Assembly (NCBI GenBank): GCA_964607765.1
Contig: CAZSNT010000020.1
Coordinates: forward strand, 23,586 to 87,585
Origin: CAZSNT01 sp964607765
GTDB lineage: Bacteria > Verrucomicrobiota > Lentisphaeria > Oligosphaerales > JABHEG01
DNA length: 64,000 nucleotides
Reading direction: 5' to 3'
The notes beneath the pieces are model-generated. The model was not told the origin of the DNA and did no database searches. It was given only the letters and a program-made list of their open reading frames with translations. The first letter of the stretch is position 1. Each line of letters begins with the position of its first letter. Made by a program: the position numbers and the translations under genes. This document shows, one piece after another, positions 52,368 through 61,491 of this stretch.

Positions 52368-52733
52368 CTATGGTCCGGCTGCCGCAGGGGACTCAACGTG
52401 CTCGACGGCGGGCCGGGCTCCTTCCCGCTCATCGTCCGGTGCCGCACTGGGGCGCGGAGCAGGACCGTCGAAATGGTAGATTTGCTCTTCGGGGCGGCAC
52501 CAGCCGAACTTCTCGCGGGCGACGCGCTCGATGGCGCGGTAGTCCGTGCGCAACGCATTCAGCTCCCGCCGCAGTTGCTGGATCTCCTGATCCTGCACCG
52601 CCAGGCTCTCTCTCAGCTGCCGCACGGTCGTGCGCGTCTCCCGATACTTGGTGTACCCCGGCAGCAGCAGGTACAGCGCAGCACAGCACAGCACGATTAG
52701 AAGAGCAACTGACAGGTAGTCCCGGGCACTCAT
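52368..52733 (-). CDS. FtsB/DivIC-like septum formation initiator
   Basis: A 121-residue bitopic membrane protein. A single membrane segment (YLSVALLIVLCCAALYLLL, residues about 6-24) is followed by a coiled coil (TTVRQLRESLAVQDQEIQQL) and the FtsB-type REKFGWCRPEEQIYHF end. It would help link division septum proteins FtsQ and FtsL. A Pro/Ala tail is unusual. GGAAG precedes the ATG. It lies between the fumarase subunit gene and htrA on the same strand. Confidence 0.85.
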   Translation of the reverse strand: MSARDYLSVALLIVLCCAALYLLLPGYTKYRETRTTVRQLRESLAVQDQEIQQLRRELNALRTDYRAIERVAREKFGWCRPEEQIYHFDGPAPRPSAAPDDEREGARPAVEHVESPAAAGP

Positions 52734-52742
52734 TTCCGGCTT

Positions 52743-52758
52743 CCAGTGTTCAGTGTTT
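52743..52758. repeat. Dispersed ACTGAACACTGA-type motif, copy 4
   Basis: CCAGTGTTCAGTGTTT, inverse orientation, in the 57-nt gap between htrA and the FtsB-like gene. Confidence 0.5.
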
Positions 52759-52790
52759 CCTGCTGTTCAGCAGGATTCGGTGTTCGCGGG

Positions 52791-54194
52791 TTACTCGAGC
52801 GTGACTGTGATGCTGAAATGTCTCACATACACTTGGCTGCGAATGTTCTCGATGGCGATGAAGTGCACCGGTACGTCCGTGCCTGGGCCCTTGTCGCGCA
52901 GTGCCTTAAAGAGATCGTCCATGGTTCGTGTCTCCGTCTCACCGATGCGGGCAATGATGTCTCCGCGACGCGCTTTCACGCGAGCGAATTCGCTGTCCTG
53001 CAGGACCTCGCTGATGGCCAGGCCCTGCAGGTCATCCGGCAGCCCCAGAGCGCGACGCAGAGGCGCGGTGAGTTCCTGCAGTTGCAGCCCCATACGGCGC
53101 CGGACGAGCATCGCCGGAGTCATGTTCGAGATCTTGATCTTGCACGCCGGCTTTCCCACACGCCCGACAGTCAGCTCATCTCCCGGCGCCACGCGCCACA
53201 GGATCCGTCCCGCATCCAGAGCCCTGCTGACCGCCGTCTCGTTCAGATGCGTAATCGTGTCACCTTCGGCCAGGCCCGCTTCAGCCGCCGGACTGGCCTC
53301 GTCGACCGCTGCCGCGACAACCGCCGTCTGTCCGTCGCGCACGACCGTACCGGGAACGAATCCGCAATACGCTAACGAGAAACGGGACGGGACGAGCCAG
53401 CGACTCAAAACTGCTTCTATACGCCGCAACGGCACGGCGAAACCAATCCCCTGCGCATCTGCTCGTATGGCGATGTTCAGCCCGATCAGCTCACCGTCCA
53501 GATTAATCAGAGGCCCGCCGCTGTTGCCCGGATTAATGGCAGCATCGGTCTGCAGAATGTCGTGGAACGTCACCCGCCCTTCCGTCCACGTTCGATTCTT
53601 GGCGCTCAGAACGCCTTGCGTCACCGTGTGCTCCAGGCCGAAGGGATTACCCACAGCAACCACCGTCTCACCCAGAAACAGATCATCGGGCCGCGCAAAC
53701 TCAATGGCTGTCAGGGAGGCCCCGTCACACTCGCGCTCGAGCCGCAGCAGCGCCAGATCGTTGGCTGAGTCGTACGCTATCAGACGCGCCTCGCCCACCG
53801 TGCCGTCCCGCAGACGCACAATGATGTCAGAGGCCCGGCTGACCACGTGATAGTTGGTCAGCACAAGCCCGCCGCAGCAGACGAGAACGCCGCTTCCCAG
53901 AGGCGTGTTCTCTTCCCGCAGCCGCCCGAAGTGTCGGCCATAGAAGTCATTGAACAGCGCGTCGAACGGGTCAGCGACCACCACAATCCGCTGCGTGCTG
54001 ATATTCACGACCGTGGGCATGGCGGTCTGCACGGCGGCGACCACGGGAGTCCGCCGCGCGCCCTTGGGCCCCGGCGCCTCGTCCGCACCGGTCAGCATGG
54101 CGTGCAGGCAGCACGCAAGCAGGCACGCCTGTCGCACTCTCCGCGCTGCACGACTTGAACACTTCCTTGAAAGCGCTATTATATGGTAGGGCAT
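52791..54194 (-). CDS. HtrA/DegP-type serine protease with two PDZ domains
   Basis: A 467-residue trypsin-like protease. An N-terminal hydrophobic stretch (ACLLACCLHAMLTGA) is a probable signal or anchor. The catalytic triad is His116 (LTNYHVV), Asp146 (YDSANDLALL) and Ser225 (NPGNSGGPLI). Two PDZ domains follow (AEAGLAEGDTITHLN near 310 and ISEVLQDSEFARVKARRGDI near 415). It degrades or refolds misfolded envelope proteins. The ATG at 54194 has no clear ribosome site, so the exact start is uncertain. The gene diverges from the DUF2851 gene. Confidence 0.93.
   Translation of the reverse strand: MPYHIIALSRKCSSRAARRVRQACLLACCLHAMLTGADEAPGPKGARRTPVVAAVQTAMPTVVNISTQRIVVVADPFDALFNDFYGRHFGRLREENTPLGSGVLVCCGGLVLTNYHVVSRASDIIVRLRDGTVGEARLIAYDSANDLALLRLERECDGASLTAIEFARPDDLFLGETVVAVGNPFGLEHTVTQGVLSAKNRTWTEGRVTFHDILQTDAAINPGNSGGPLINLDGELIGLNIAIRADAQGIGFAVPLRRIEAVLSRWLVPSRFSLAYCGFVPGTVVRDGQTAVVAAAVDEASPAAEAGLAEGDTITHLNETAVSRALDAGRILWRVAPGDELTVGRVGKPACKIKISNMTPAMLVRRRMGLQLQELTAPLRRALGLPDDLQGLAISEVLQDSEFARVKARRGDIIARIGETETRTMDDLFKALRDKGPGTDVPVHFIAIENIRSQVYVRHFSITVTLE
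54155..54182 (+). promoter_or_regulatory. Strong candidate promoter of the DUF2851 operon
   Basis: TTGAAC (54155-54160), 16-nt spacer, TATTAT (54177-54182), giving a leader of about 25 nt. It overlaps the start of the divergent htrA gene. Confidence 0.6.
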
Positions 54195-54213
54195 TTTAAC
54201 AGGGAGAAAGACA

Positions 54214-55704
54214 ATGCAGGCATCAACACCGGGGACCTGCCTCCGACATGTCGTTGACACCCACTATCTGCCGCTCCGTGACCGCGCGCGTACCGCGCGT
54301 CAAGGTACGGATATGGTATGTGAACATATCGAGGAGCCCCTGCGTTTTCAATTCCAGGAGAGGTTTTTGCAGATCCTGTGGAATGAACAGCGGTTCCGGG
54401 GCGAACTGAGGACACTTGACGGGCGCTGCTTCGAGGTAGTCTCCCCCGGGACGTGGAATGTGGAAGCGGGGCCGGACTTCAAGGACGCCACAATCTGCCT
54501 GGACGGCGAGCTGCGGCATGGCGCCGTCGAGATCCACCGACGCGCCTGCGACTGGAAGAGCCACGGCCACGACGATGATGCGCTCTACGACCGCGTGATC
54601 CTGCATGCCGTCTGGCGCGCCGCACCGTCTGCAACGGCACAGGGACGGCCGCCCTGCTTCGAGATGGCCGGTGCGGTGCAGCAGCCCTGGCAGCAACTGG
54701 TCGATGAGTTCCGGGGCGATGTCTATCCTTACGCCCGGAAAGTCACACCGGGGCGCTGCGCGGTGAGTTGGGCCTTGGCGGAAGACCAGGAGGTAGTCCG
54801 GCTGCTTCGGATTGCGGGTCTGGCGCGATTGGGCGACAAAGCGCTGCGGATCTGCCGGGACGCCGTTGCCCGGGGATTCGGCCAAGCCCTTTACGAAGCC
54901 ATGTTCGGAGCGCTCGGTTACAAGAACAACAAGGACGCGTTCCGGGGTCTTGCCAGGGCTGTGCCGCTGTCAACGCTCCGCGAGCTGTCTGACGACGGCG
55001 CATGCGAGGCCGTCCTGTTCGGCTCGGCCGGCCTCCTGCCCGACCCCAGCCGGGTCCCCGTGGTGCAAGGCAGGAAGCGGCGGCTGGGTGAGTTGTGGGA
55101 TGCGTGGTGGCGGCACGGGGCACGGCCTCTTGACCTGCCGTGGTGCAGGAGCGGAATGCGGCCACTCAACAGCCCGGAGAGACGCCTGGCGGCCGGGTGC
55201 GCCCTGCTGCAGCGCGGCGCGCTTGCCCCGGACGAGTGGCTGCTCAGCCTGGCGGAACACGCCCAGTCGCCCCGTGACCTGTTCCTCACACTGCAGTCCG
55301 AGCTGCGTGTCGGCGGGCCCTGGGCCGGCTACCAGAGCTTCACACGAGCCTTGAGGCGACCGGTGATGCTGCTGGGCACGTCACGCATACGCGACCTGAT
55401 CGTCAACGTGCTCCTGCCCTTCCTGCATGCGGTAGGGCAGAAACACGGGAAGGCCCAACTCGTCCATCTCGCCGAGGACACATTTCTGATCGCCCCCCGC
55501 CTCCAGGGCAACCGCATCCTGACCGAGGCCGTGCACCGCTTTCTTGTGCCGCCGAGCCGTGCAGCTGTGCTGTTGAAGGGCGCCTGTCAGCAGCAGGGAC
55601 TCTACGAACTGCACCGCAGTTTCTGCATCATGCTCCGCAACGACTGCAAAAATTGCCCCTTTGTTGGCACGTTGCCGGTTGAACATGCGGACGGCACGGA
55701 ATAA
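54214..55704 (+). CDS. DUF2851-family protein
   Basis: A 496-residue protein. CAGGGAGAAAGACA precedes the ATG. QERFLQILWNEQRF, LDGRCFEVVSPGTWNVEAGP DF and GAVEIHRRACDWKSHGHDDD match the N-terminal block of DUF2851. The family occurs in Bacteroidota and PVC bacteria; its role is unknown, although the fold is nuclease-like in some predictions. It heads a probable operon with the metallophosphoesterase, GT9 and exported-protein genes downstream on the same strand. Confidence 0.85.
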   Translation: MQASTPGTCLRHVVDTHYLPLRDRARTARQGTDMVCEHIEEPLRFQFQERFLQILWNEQRFRGELRTLDGRCFEVVSPGTWNVEAGPDFKDATICLDGELRHGAVEIHRRACDWKSHGHDDDALYDRVILHAVWRAAPSATAQGRPPCFEMAGAVQQPWQQLVDEFRGDVYPYARKVTPGRCAVSWALAEDQEVVRLLRIAGLARLGDKALRICRDAVARGFGQALYEAMFGALGYKNNKDAFRGLARAVPLSTLRELSDDGACEAVLFGSAGLLPDPSRVPVVQGRKRRLGELWDAWWRHGARPLDLPWCRSGMRPLNSPERRLAAGCALLQRGALAPDEWLLSLAEHAQSPRDLFLTLQSELRVGGPWAGYQSFTRALRRPVMLLGTSRIRDLIVNVLLPFLHAVGQKHGKAQLVHLAEDTFLIAPRLQGNRILTEAVHRFLVPPSRAAVLLKGACQQQGLYELHRSFCIMLRNDCKNCPFVGTLPVEHADGTE

Positions 55705-55778
55705 AGTGTCTGCACTCGAATTTGCTGCAAGGCGGCACATTTACTTCCAGCGTTGACGCGACGGGTTTGGGTGGAGAT

Positions 55779-56507
55779 ATGAAATACGCCATTCTGGGAG
55801 ACATCCACGCCAATCTCGAGGCGCTGAACGCTGTCTTGGAGAAGTGCGAAGAGCTCGGCGTTGACAAGTACCTGTGCATTGGCGACATCGTGGGCTACAA
55901 CGCCAATCCATGCGAGTGCCTGGCCAAAGTGCGAGGCCTGGACTTGGAGGTGGTCACCAAGGGCAACCACGACGAGCAGGCGAGCAGCGAGAGTGAGCTG
56001 GTGGGATTCAACCCCCAGGCCGCCATGGCCATCGAGTGGACTCGCTCCCAGCTCAGCGACGAAGAGAAGATCTGGCTCGCGAGCCTTCCTTACCGACAGA
56101 CCGTCGGTACCAAAGTGACCCTGGTACATGCCACGCTGGACATGCCGCACATGTGGGGTTACATCTTCGACAAGTTCAGTGCGGGCGTCTGCCTCGGCTA
56201 CCAGTTCACCCAAGTCTGCTTTTTCGGCCACACGCACGTACCGCTCGCTTTCGAGAAATACGGTGACATCGTTGGCGGGAAGTACCAGGAAGTGAATTTC
56301 CAGCCCGGCCACAAGTACCTGATCAATGTGGCAAGCGTCGGACAGCCGCGTGACGGGGACCCGCGCGCCGGGTTCGTTGTCTATTCCCCCGAGGACCGCA
56401 AGGTGATGCTGCACCGTGTGGAATACGACATCAAGACAAGCCAGGACAAAATCCTGGCCGCAGGGCTGCCCGAACGTTTGGCTCAACGCCTGGCCTACGG
56501 CCGGTGA
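55779..56507 (+). CDS. Calcineurin-like metallophosphoesterase
   Basis: A 242-residue protein. The ATG at 55779 is preceded by GGTGGAGAT. Metal-binding motifs are complete: GDIHAN (residues 7-12), GDIVGY (about 40), GNHDE (about 66), and FFGHTHVP. Such enzymes hydrolyse phosphodiesters or phosphomonoesters. This subtype, with NVASVGQPRDGDPRAGFVVY, is close to YfcE-type and Ser/Thr-phosphatase-like bacterial proteins. It starts 74 nt after the DUF2851 gene. Confidence 0.92.
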   Translation: MKYAILGDIHANLEALNAVLEKCEELGVDKYLCIGDIVGYNANPCECLAKVRGLDLEVVTKGNHDEQASSESELVGFNPQAAMAIEWTRSQLSDEEKIWLASLPYRQTVGTKVTLVHATLDMPHMWGYIFDKFSAGVCLGYQFTQVCFFGHTHVPLAFEKYGDIVGGKYQEVNFQPGHKYLINVASVGQPRDGDPRAGFVVYSPEDRKVMLHRVEYDIKTSQDKILAAGLPERLAQRLAYGR

Positions 56508-56644
56508 TCCGTCTCCGGCCTCACCCTCTTCACCACGCGCAGATGTCCCCGCAACGGATCGGCCCCGCCGCCTGGCAACCGTCAGCTCGCATCCGGGGCG
56601 GGTGACAGGCATCTTTCTGGAGGCAACCCAACAGGCGCGGCTCA

Positions 56645-57715
56645 GTGAATGTTCTGATAGTCAAACCCAGCAGCCTCGGGGACATCATCCACGCGCTGCC
56701 GGCCGTGGATCTGATCCGCCGCCACCACCCTGACGCTTTCATTGCGTGGGTGGTGAACGATTCCTATATCGATCTGCTCCGACTCTACCCGGGCGTGAAC
56801 CAGATCATCCCGTTCAAACGCAAACGTTGGGGCAAACTTCGGCATTGGCACGAATTGCTGCCGTTTGCACGGACGCTGCGGGCCGCCCGGTTCGACGTGG
56901 CGATTGATCTCCAGGGCCTGTTACGCAGCGGACTGATCGTCCGCGCGTCGGCAGCGCCGGACCGAGTCGGATTCAGTCACGCCCGGGAAGGCGCGCACCG
57001 GTTCTACACACGGCGGATTGACATCCCGCAAGAACTGCGGCATGCTGTGGACAAGAACACGGCGCTCGTTCGCGCGGCGTTCGCACTGGACGCTGAGGCC
57101 CGCTTCCCGCCGCTCTCCGGGGGACAGGACAGCGTTGACCGGGCTCAGGCCCTCCTCGCGGAGCATGGCCTGAGCGACTGCGATCACCTGCTGGTGGCCG
57201 CGCCATGCTCGCGCTGGGAAAGCAAAATGTGGCCGTCCGCGTTCTTCGTTGACGTCCTGACGCAAGTCTCACGCCGCACGAGTTCTGTGGGGTGCTGGCT
57301 GCTTGGCACGCAAGAGGAGCACGCCGCTGCGGAAGCGGTTGCCGCGGCATGCTCGGGATGTCGGGTTGTGAACCTGGCAGGGAAAACGAACCTGCCCGTA
57401 CTGACCGAGCTGTTGAAACGTTCACGGGCAATGCTGACCAACGACAGCGGACCGATGCACCTGGCCGCTGCGCTCGGCGTGCCAACCGTTGCCTTGTTCG
57501 GGGCGACGGACCCGGAACTCACCGGACCCCACGGTGATCAGCATGTGGTGTTCCGGGGTGAGTGCGAGATCAGCCCGTGCTTCGAGCGATGCTGCCCGCT
57601 GGAGGACAGGGCCTGCTCAGCCGCAGTCCAGCCGGAAGCGGTAGCCGATGCGGTGGTGCGCATGCTGGAGCGTCCTGACACGGACGGCACCACCAGCAGC
57701 AGAGGAGACCTGTAA
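56645..57715 (+). CDS. Glycosyltransferase family 9, lipopolysaccharide heptosyltransferase-like
   Basis: A 356-residue GT9 enzyme starting at a GTG codon (GTGAATGTTCTG), which gives the family start MNVLIVKPSSLGDIIHALPA. The later motif ANDSGPMHLAAALGVPTVAL binds the ADP-heptose donor. It probably adds heptose to the LPS inner core at the cytoplasmic membrane, implying a diderm envelope. AGGCG precedes the GTG. It is followed by the exported protein after only one base. Confidence 0.9.
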   Translation: MNVLIVKPSSLGDIIHALPAVDLIRRHHPDAFIAWVVNDSYIDLLRLYPGVNQIIPFKRKRWGKLRHWHELLPFARTLRAARFDVAIDLQGLLRSGLIVRASAAPDRVGFSHAREGAHRFYTRRIDIPQELRHAVDKNTALVRAAFALDAEARFPPLSGGQDSVDRAQALLAEHGLSDCDHLLVAAPCSRWESKMWPSAFFVDVLTQVSRRTSSVGCWLLGTQEEHAAAEAVAAACSGCRVVNLAGKTNLPVLTELLKRSRAMLTNDSGPMHLAAALGVPTVALFGATDPELTGPHGDQHVVFRGECEISPCFERCCPLEDRACSAAVQPEAVADAVVRMLERPDTDGTTSSRGDL

Positions 57716-57716
57716 G

Positions 57717-58736
57717 ATGAATCAGTCGCGTGTTGGACCCGGCGGAATACTGGTCGTGGTTGCCGGTCTGTGGCTCTCCGCCCTGCCGTGCCTGGGGCAG
57801 TTGGCGATCTCCCTGAAAACCGAATACCGACGGTACCTGCGCTACGAGAGGATCAACGCCACCGTCCTGCTGCGCAACTACAGCGGCAACACGCTGGTCT
57901 TCGGGGACGAGGATGGCGGCAATCGCGGACACCTGCGTTTCCTGATCGAGCGGCAGAGCGAGATGGAAGCCGCGATGCTCGACGGCTCGGCGAACCCGGT
58001 GAACAATCTCATTCTGGGCGCCGGCGAGACGCGGGAGCTGACGCTGGTGCTGAACACGCTCTATGACATGAAAGACGAGGGAACCTACACGGTCACCGCC
58101 CAGATCGGTCACGAGCGTTTGCGGCACGACTACAGGTCCGACCCCCTCGTGCTGGCTGTCCGAACGGGCGTGACGGTGTGGACGCAGACCCTCGGCGTAC
58201 CCACTACCAGTGTTGCCTCCCGCATCGCTTCGCGGACGGCCAGCCTGCTTCTGCTCGGCGCTGACGAAGGGGAGATCTACTGCCTGCGAATCGAGGATGA
58301 CGAGATGGTCTACGGCGTGGTGCGGCTGGGTCGCAAGTTGTCCGGCGGACGGCCTCTCTGCGATGTGGATGCGGTCAGCAATGTGCACATCCTCATGCCG
58401 GTCCAGCCCCGGCTCTATGCCCATCGTGTCTACGACTGGTCGGCACAGCGCAAGCAGGAGCGCTTCTTCATCTCGGACGAGAGCATACCGCAGCTGCACA
58501 GAGATCCTGACGTGAACCGAATCACGGTAGTGGGAGGGCGCCCCGCAATTGAGGGCATCGACTACGTGCGGCCCGGCTCGCGCAGGAGCATCCAGCGCTT
58601 CCGGCCGACCGGGGCGCTGCGACACGAGGGCAGCACACCCACAACGAGTCCGGCTGCGGAGCCATCCCCGCCGAAGGGGTCGCGAACCGGACGCGTCATG
58701 AGGTTCTTGCTCAAGCCGTTCCGAGGAGACGACTGA
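57717..58736 (+). CDS. Exported protein of unknown function
   Basis: A 339-residue protein. The ATG at 57717 starts one base after the GT9 stop, with GGAGACCTGTAAG as ribosome site. ILVVVAGLWLSALPCLGQ is a signal peptide. The mature part looks beta-rich (YRRYLRYERINATVLLRNY, LGAGETRELTLVLNTLYDM), like a bacterial Ig-like or carbohydrate-associated fold, and ends with a basic tail. Not recognised. Tight coupling to GT9 suggests an envelope role. Confidence 0.75.
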   Translation: MNQSRVGPGGILVVVAGLWLSALPCLGQLAISLKTEYRRYLRYERINATVLLRNYSGNTLVFGDEDGGNRGHLRFLIERQSEMEAAMLDGSANPVNNLILGAGETRELTLVLNTLYDMKDEGTYTVTAQIGHERLRHDYRSDPLVLAVRTGVTVWTQTLGVPTTSVASRIASRTASLLLLGADEGEIYCLRIEDDEMVYGVVRLGRKLSGGRPLCDVDAVSNVHILMPVQPRLYAHRVYDWSAQRKQERFFISDESIPQLHRDPDVNRITVVGGRPAIEGIDYVRPGSRRSIQRFRPTGALRHEGSTPTTSPAAEPSPPKGSRTGRVMRFLLKPFRGDD

Positions 58737-58771
58737 GCCGCAGCTGCGCCGAACACGTCCGGGTCAGCTCA

Positions 58772-61480
58772 TCACGACTCACCCTTCGCTGCTGCGCCGG
58801 GCAGCTCGTTCGCGGCAAACCTGCACTTGGGGAACGCGGAACAGCCAATGAACTCCCGGCCGCGCGAAGAGCGCGTGACCAGTGGCGCGCCGCACTTTGG
58901 GCAAGGTGTGTCCAACGGCGTGGCGGCCGCTTTGTCCGTCCCGCGCAGGCCAAGCTCTTCGGCAACATCATCGTAGTCCGCAATCTGGTCCCGGTACCGG
59001 CCCAGCACGCGCTTGATGGCCGAGACCTGCTTGGTCGACAGCGAACCCCGTTGACCAAACTGCTCCCTCACTGACTCGGCGAACTGCCGATCATCGTAGA
59101 CACGTGACCCGCGCTTGCGCGGCTCCGCCCACTCCTTGACCTGATCCAACAGCGCCAGCAGCGCCGTGACTTCTTTGCGGTGCGACTCCGGTGCCTCCGC
59201 GGGCGTTTCAAGGCCAAAGCGTTCCGTCAGATCCTCGAATGTCGGGATCTGATTGCCGTATTTCACCACAATCCGCCTGAGCGCCTGCACCTGCGCGTCC
59301 GACAGCTTGCTGCCATCCTCAACCTGCCGCTTGAGCGACCGGTAAAAGCGCCGATCACTGAACGTGCGGCGGCCACGCTTCACCGGGGCCGCCCATTTAA
59401 CAGAACTGAGCGCATCGATCAGCTCTTTGTCCCGGGGATCGGGCTCCTCGCGCTGAGCCACCGGTTCCCGAGCCGCCGCTGCCAGCTCTTCCAGCTTCTC
59501 GCGCACGCCCAGCTCTTCGGCACGTTCGAGCAGGCCCGGAATCCGGTCCGCATACCTCGCCGCAAGAGCCAGCAGCGCAAGCCACTGGCGGTCGGAGAAT
59601 ACCCGCTTGCCGTCGGACAACTGCTGACGCAGCGAGGCGAAGAACTGCGCGTCATCGTACGTCCGGCGCCCACGCTTGGTCGGTGGATTCCACGCCAGGT
59701 CGTCCGGGAAGATCTCCATGAAGTAGGCGATGCGATCCGCGGCCGGTGCGGCCACGATCGCCAGTCCCTCGCTTACCCAGCTCTGGAATGAGCCATAGAA
59801 CTCGCCCAACATCACCGTCCACTCTGTGTCACCGTCCTCCACTGCATCCAGACGTGACTCCATCTGCGCGGTGAAATCCACTTCGAGCAAAGCCGGGAGC
59901 TGCGACACGAGGAAGTCGTTCACCTTGAACCCGAGCTCCGACGGCACCAGCCGCCCTTTCTGCCTGAGCACGTAGTCCCGCTCCTGAATCGTGTTCACGA
60001 TGGTGGCGTAGGTCGACGGTCGACCGATGCCGTTCTGCTCCAGCTCACGCACAAGCGTGGCCTCCGAGAAACGCTTGGGCGGCTCGGTGAAACGCTGCTG
60101 CCGGTCCAGTTCGACCAGGGCGCACGGCATGCCGGGAGCAGGCTCGGGCAGTTGCGACGAGGCAGGCTCTTCCTCTTCCTGATCGGCTTCCTTCACGTCG
60201 TAGACAACAAGATAGCCGGGGAAAGTCGTCTGCCGCGCCGAGGCCCGGAACACGTAGGCGTGTGAGAGCGCATCGCCCTGGGCACCGACGTCAACGGTGT
60301 GTTCCATGATCTGAGCCGCTGCCATCTGGCTGGCCACAAAGCGGTTCCAGATCAGCCGATAAAGCCTGAGCTGACTGCTTGTCAGGTGTGAGGCAACCTG
60401 TTCCGGCGTGCGTCGCACATCGGTGGGGCGAATCGCTTCGTGGGCTTCCTGCGCGTTCTTGCGGGACCGGAACACGTTCGGCTTCTTCGGCACGTACTCC
60501 GCCCCGAAGCGCTCGCCGATGTATTCCCGGGCCTGGTTACGCGCTTCTTTGGCAATGCTCACCGAGTCCGTTCGCATGTAGGTGATCAGACCAGCCGCCT
60601 CGCCGTCGCCAAGCTCGATGCCCTCGTAGAGCTGCTGCGCAATGCGCATCGTCTGACTCGTGCCGAAGCGCAACGCACTGCCGGCCGCCTGCTGCAACGT
60701 GCTCGTGACAAAGGGCGGGGGCGCAGAACGCTTCCTCGGTGTCTTGCTGGTTTTGGTGACGGCGAACGTGGCCGTTGTGAGCTCATCAGCCAGGGCATTG
60801 GCAGATTCCGCGTTCGGGATAACCGGCTTCTTACCGTCCAGCAGTGTCAGGCGCGCCGTGAAGCCTCCCCCTGCGTCGCCCAACACGAACTCGGCCTCCA
60901 GGTTCCAGTACTCCACAGGCTCGAAGCTCTGGATGGCGCGTTCGCGCACACACACAAGCCGCAGTGCCACTGACTGCACGCGACCAGCACTCGTGCCGCG
61001 CTGGATGTTCTTCCACAGCAGCGGGCTGACCTGGTAACCCACGATGCGATCCAGAACACGTCGGGCCTGCTGTGCGTCGACCTTCTTCGTGTCCAGAACG
61101 CCGGCATGTTTGAATGACTCTTCGATGGCCGTCCGGGTAATCTCGTGGAACGTCACGCGCGAGAACTCTGCATCGGAGTGGGGCTCGAGAATCTGTTGCA
61201 GATGCCAGGCAATGGCTTCGCCCTCACGGTCCGGGTCAGTGGCCAGGTACACGCGGTCCACCTCGGCCACCGCTTCGCGCAGCGCACGCATCACCTTCTT
61301 GCCGTTCCGAGTCATGACGTAGGTCGGCTTGAAGCCGTGCGCAACATCTACGCCCAAGGACGACTCAGGCAGGTCGCGGATGTGCCCCATCGACGAAAGG
61401 ACTTCGGCCTTGTCGTCGAGAAAACGGCCAATCGTCCTGGCTTTGGTCGGCGATTCAACGATTACGAGTGCTTTTGTCAT
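58772..61480 (-). CDS. topA: DNA topoisomerase I with three-repeat C-terminal insertion
   Basis: A 902-residue type IA topoisomerase. The Toprim domain (ALVIVESPTKARTIGRFL, ATDPDREGEAIAWHL) and active-site Tyr in GLITYMRTDSVSIA are intact. After the core, three repeats of about 65-85 residues share a (K)RGxRxYDDxxF...LxxxQ pattern: KRGRRTYDDAQFFASLRQQL, KRGRRTFSDRRFYRSLKRQV and KRGSRVYDDRQFAESVREQF. One C-terminal zinc ribbon (CPKCG, CSAFPKCRF) closes the protein. It relaxes negative supercoils. The gene lies 11 nt after dprA, and follows aroB-dprA. Confidence 0.95.
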   Translation of the reverse strand: MTKALVIVESPTKARTIGRFLDDKAEVLSSMGHIRDLPESSLGVDVAHGFKPTYVMTRNGKKVMRALREAVAEVDRVYLATDPDREGEAIAWHLQQILEPHSDAEFSRVTFHEITRTAIEESFKHAGVLDTKKVDAQQARRVLDRIVGYQVSPLLWKNIQRGTSAGRVQSVALRLVCVRERAIQSFEPVEYWNLEAEFVLGDAGGGFTARLTLLDGKKPVIPNAESANALADELTTATFAVTKTSKTPRKRSAPPPFVTSTLQQAAGSALRFGTSQTMRIAQQLYEGIELGDGEAAGLITYMRTDSVSIAKEARNQAREYIGERFGAEYVPKKPNVFRSRKNAQEAHEAIRPTDVRRTPEQVASHLTSSQLRLYRLIWNRFVASQMAAAQIMEHTVDVGAQGDALSHAYVFRASARQTTFPGYLVVYDVKEADQEEEEPASSQLPEPAPGMPCALVELDRQQRFTEPPKRFSEATLVRELEQNGIGRPSTYATIVNTIQERDYVLRQKGRLVPSELGFKVNDFLVSQLPALLEVDFTAQMESRLDAVEDGDTEWTVMLGEFYGSFQSWVSEGLAIVAAPAADRIAYFMEIFPDDLAWNPPTKRGRRTYDDAQFFASLRQQLSDGKRVFSDRQWLALLALAARYADRIPGLLERAEELGVREKLEELAAAAREPVAQREEPDPRDKELIDALSSVKWAAPVKRGRRTFSDRRFYRSLKRQVEDGSKLSDAQVQALRRIVVKYGNQIPTFEDLTERFGLETPAEAPESHRKEVTALLALLDQVKEWAEPRKRGSRVYDDRQFAESVREQFGQRGSLSTKQVSAIKRVLGRYRDQIADYDDVAEELGLRGTDKAAATPLDTPCPKCGAPLVTRSSRGREFIGCSAFPKCRFAANELPGAAAKGES

Positions 61481-61491
61481 ACTACTCCCGA

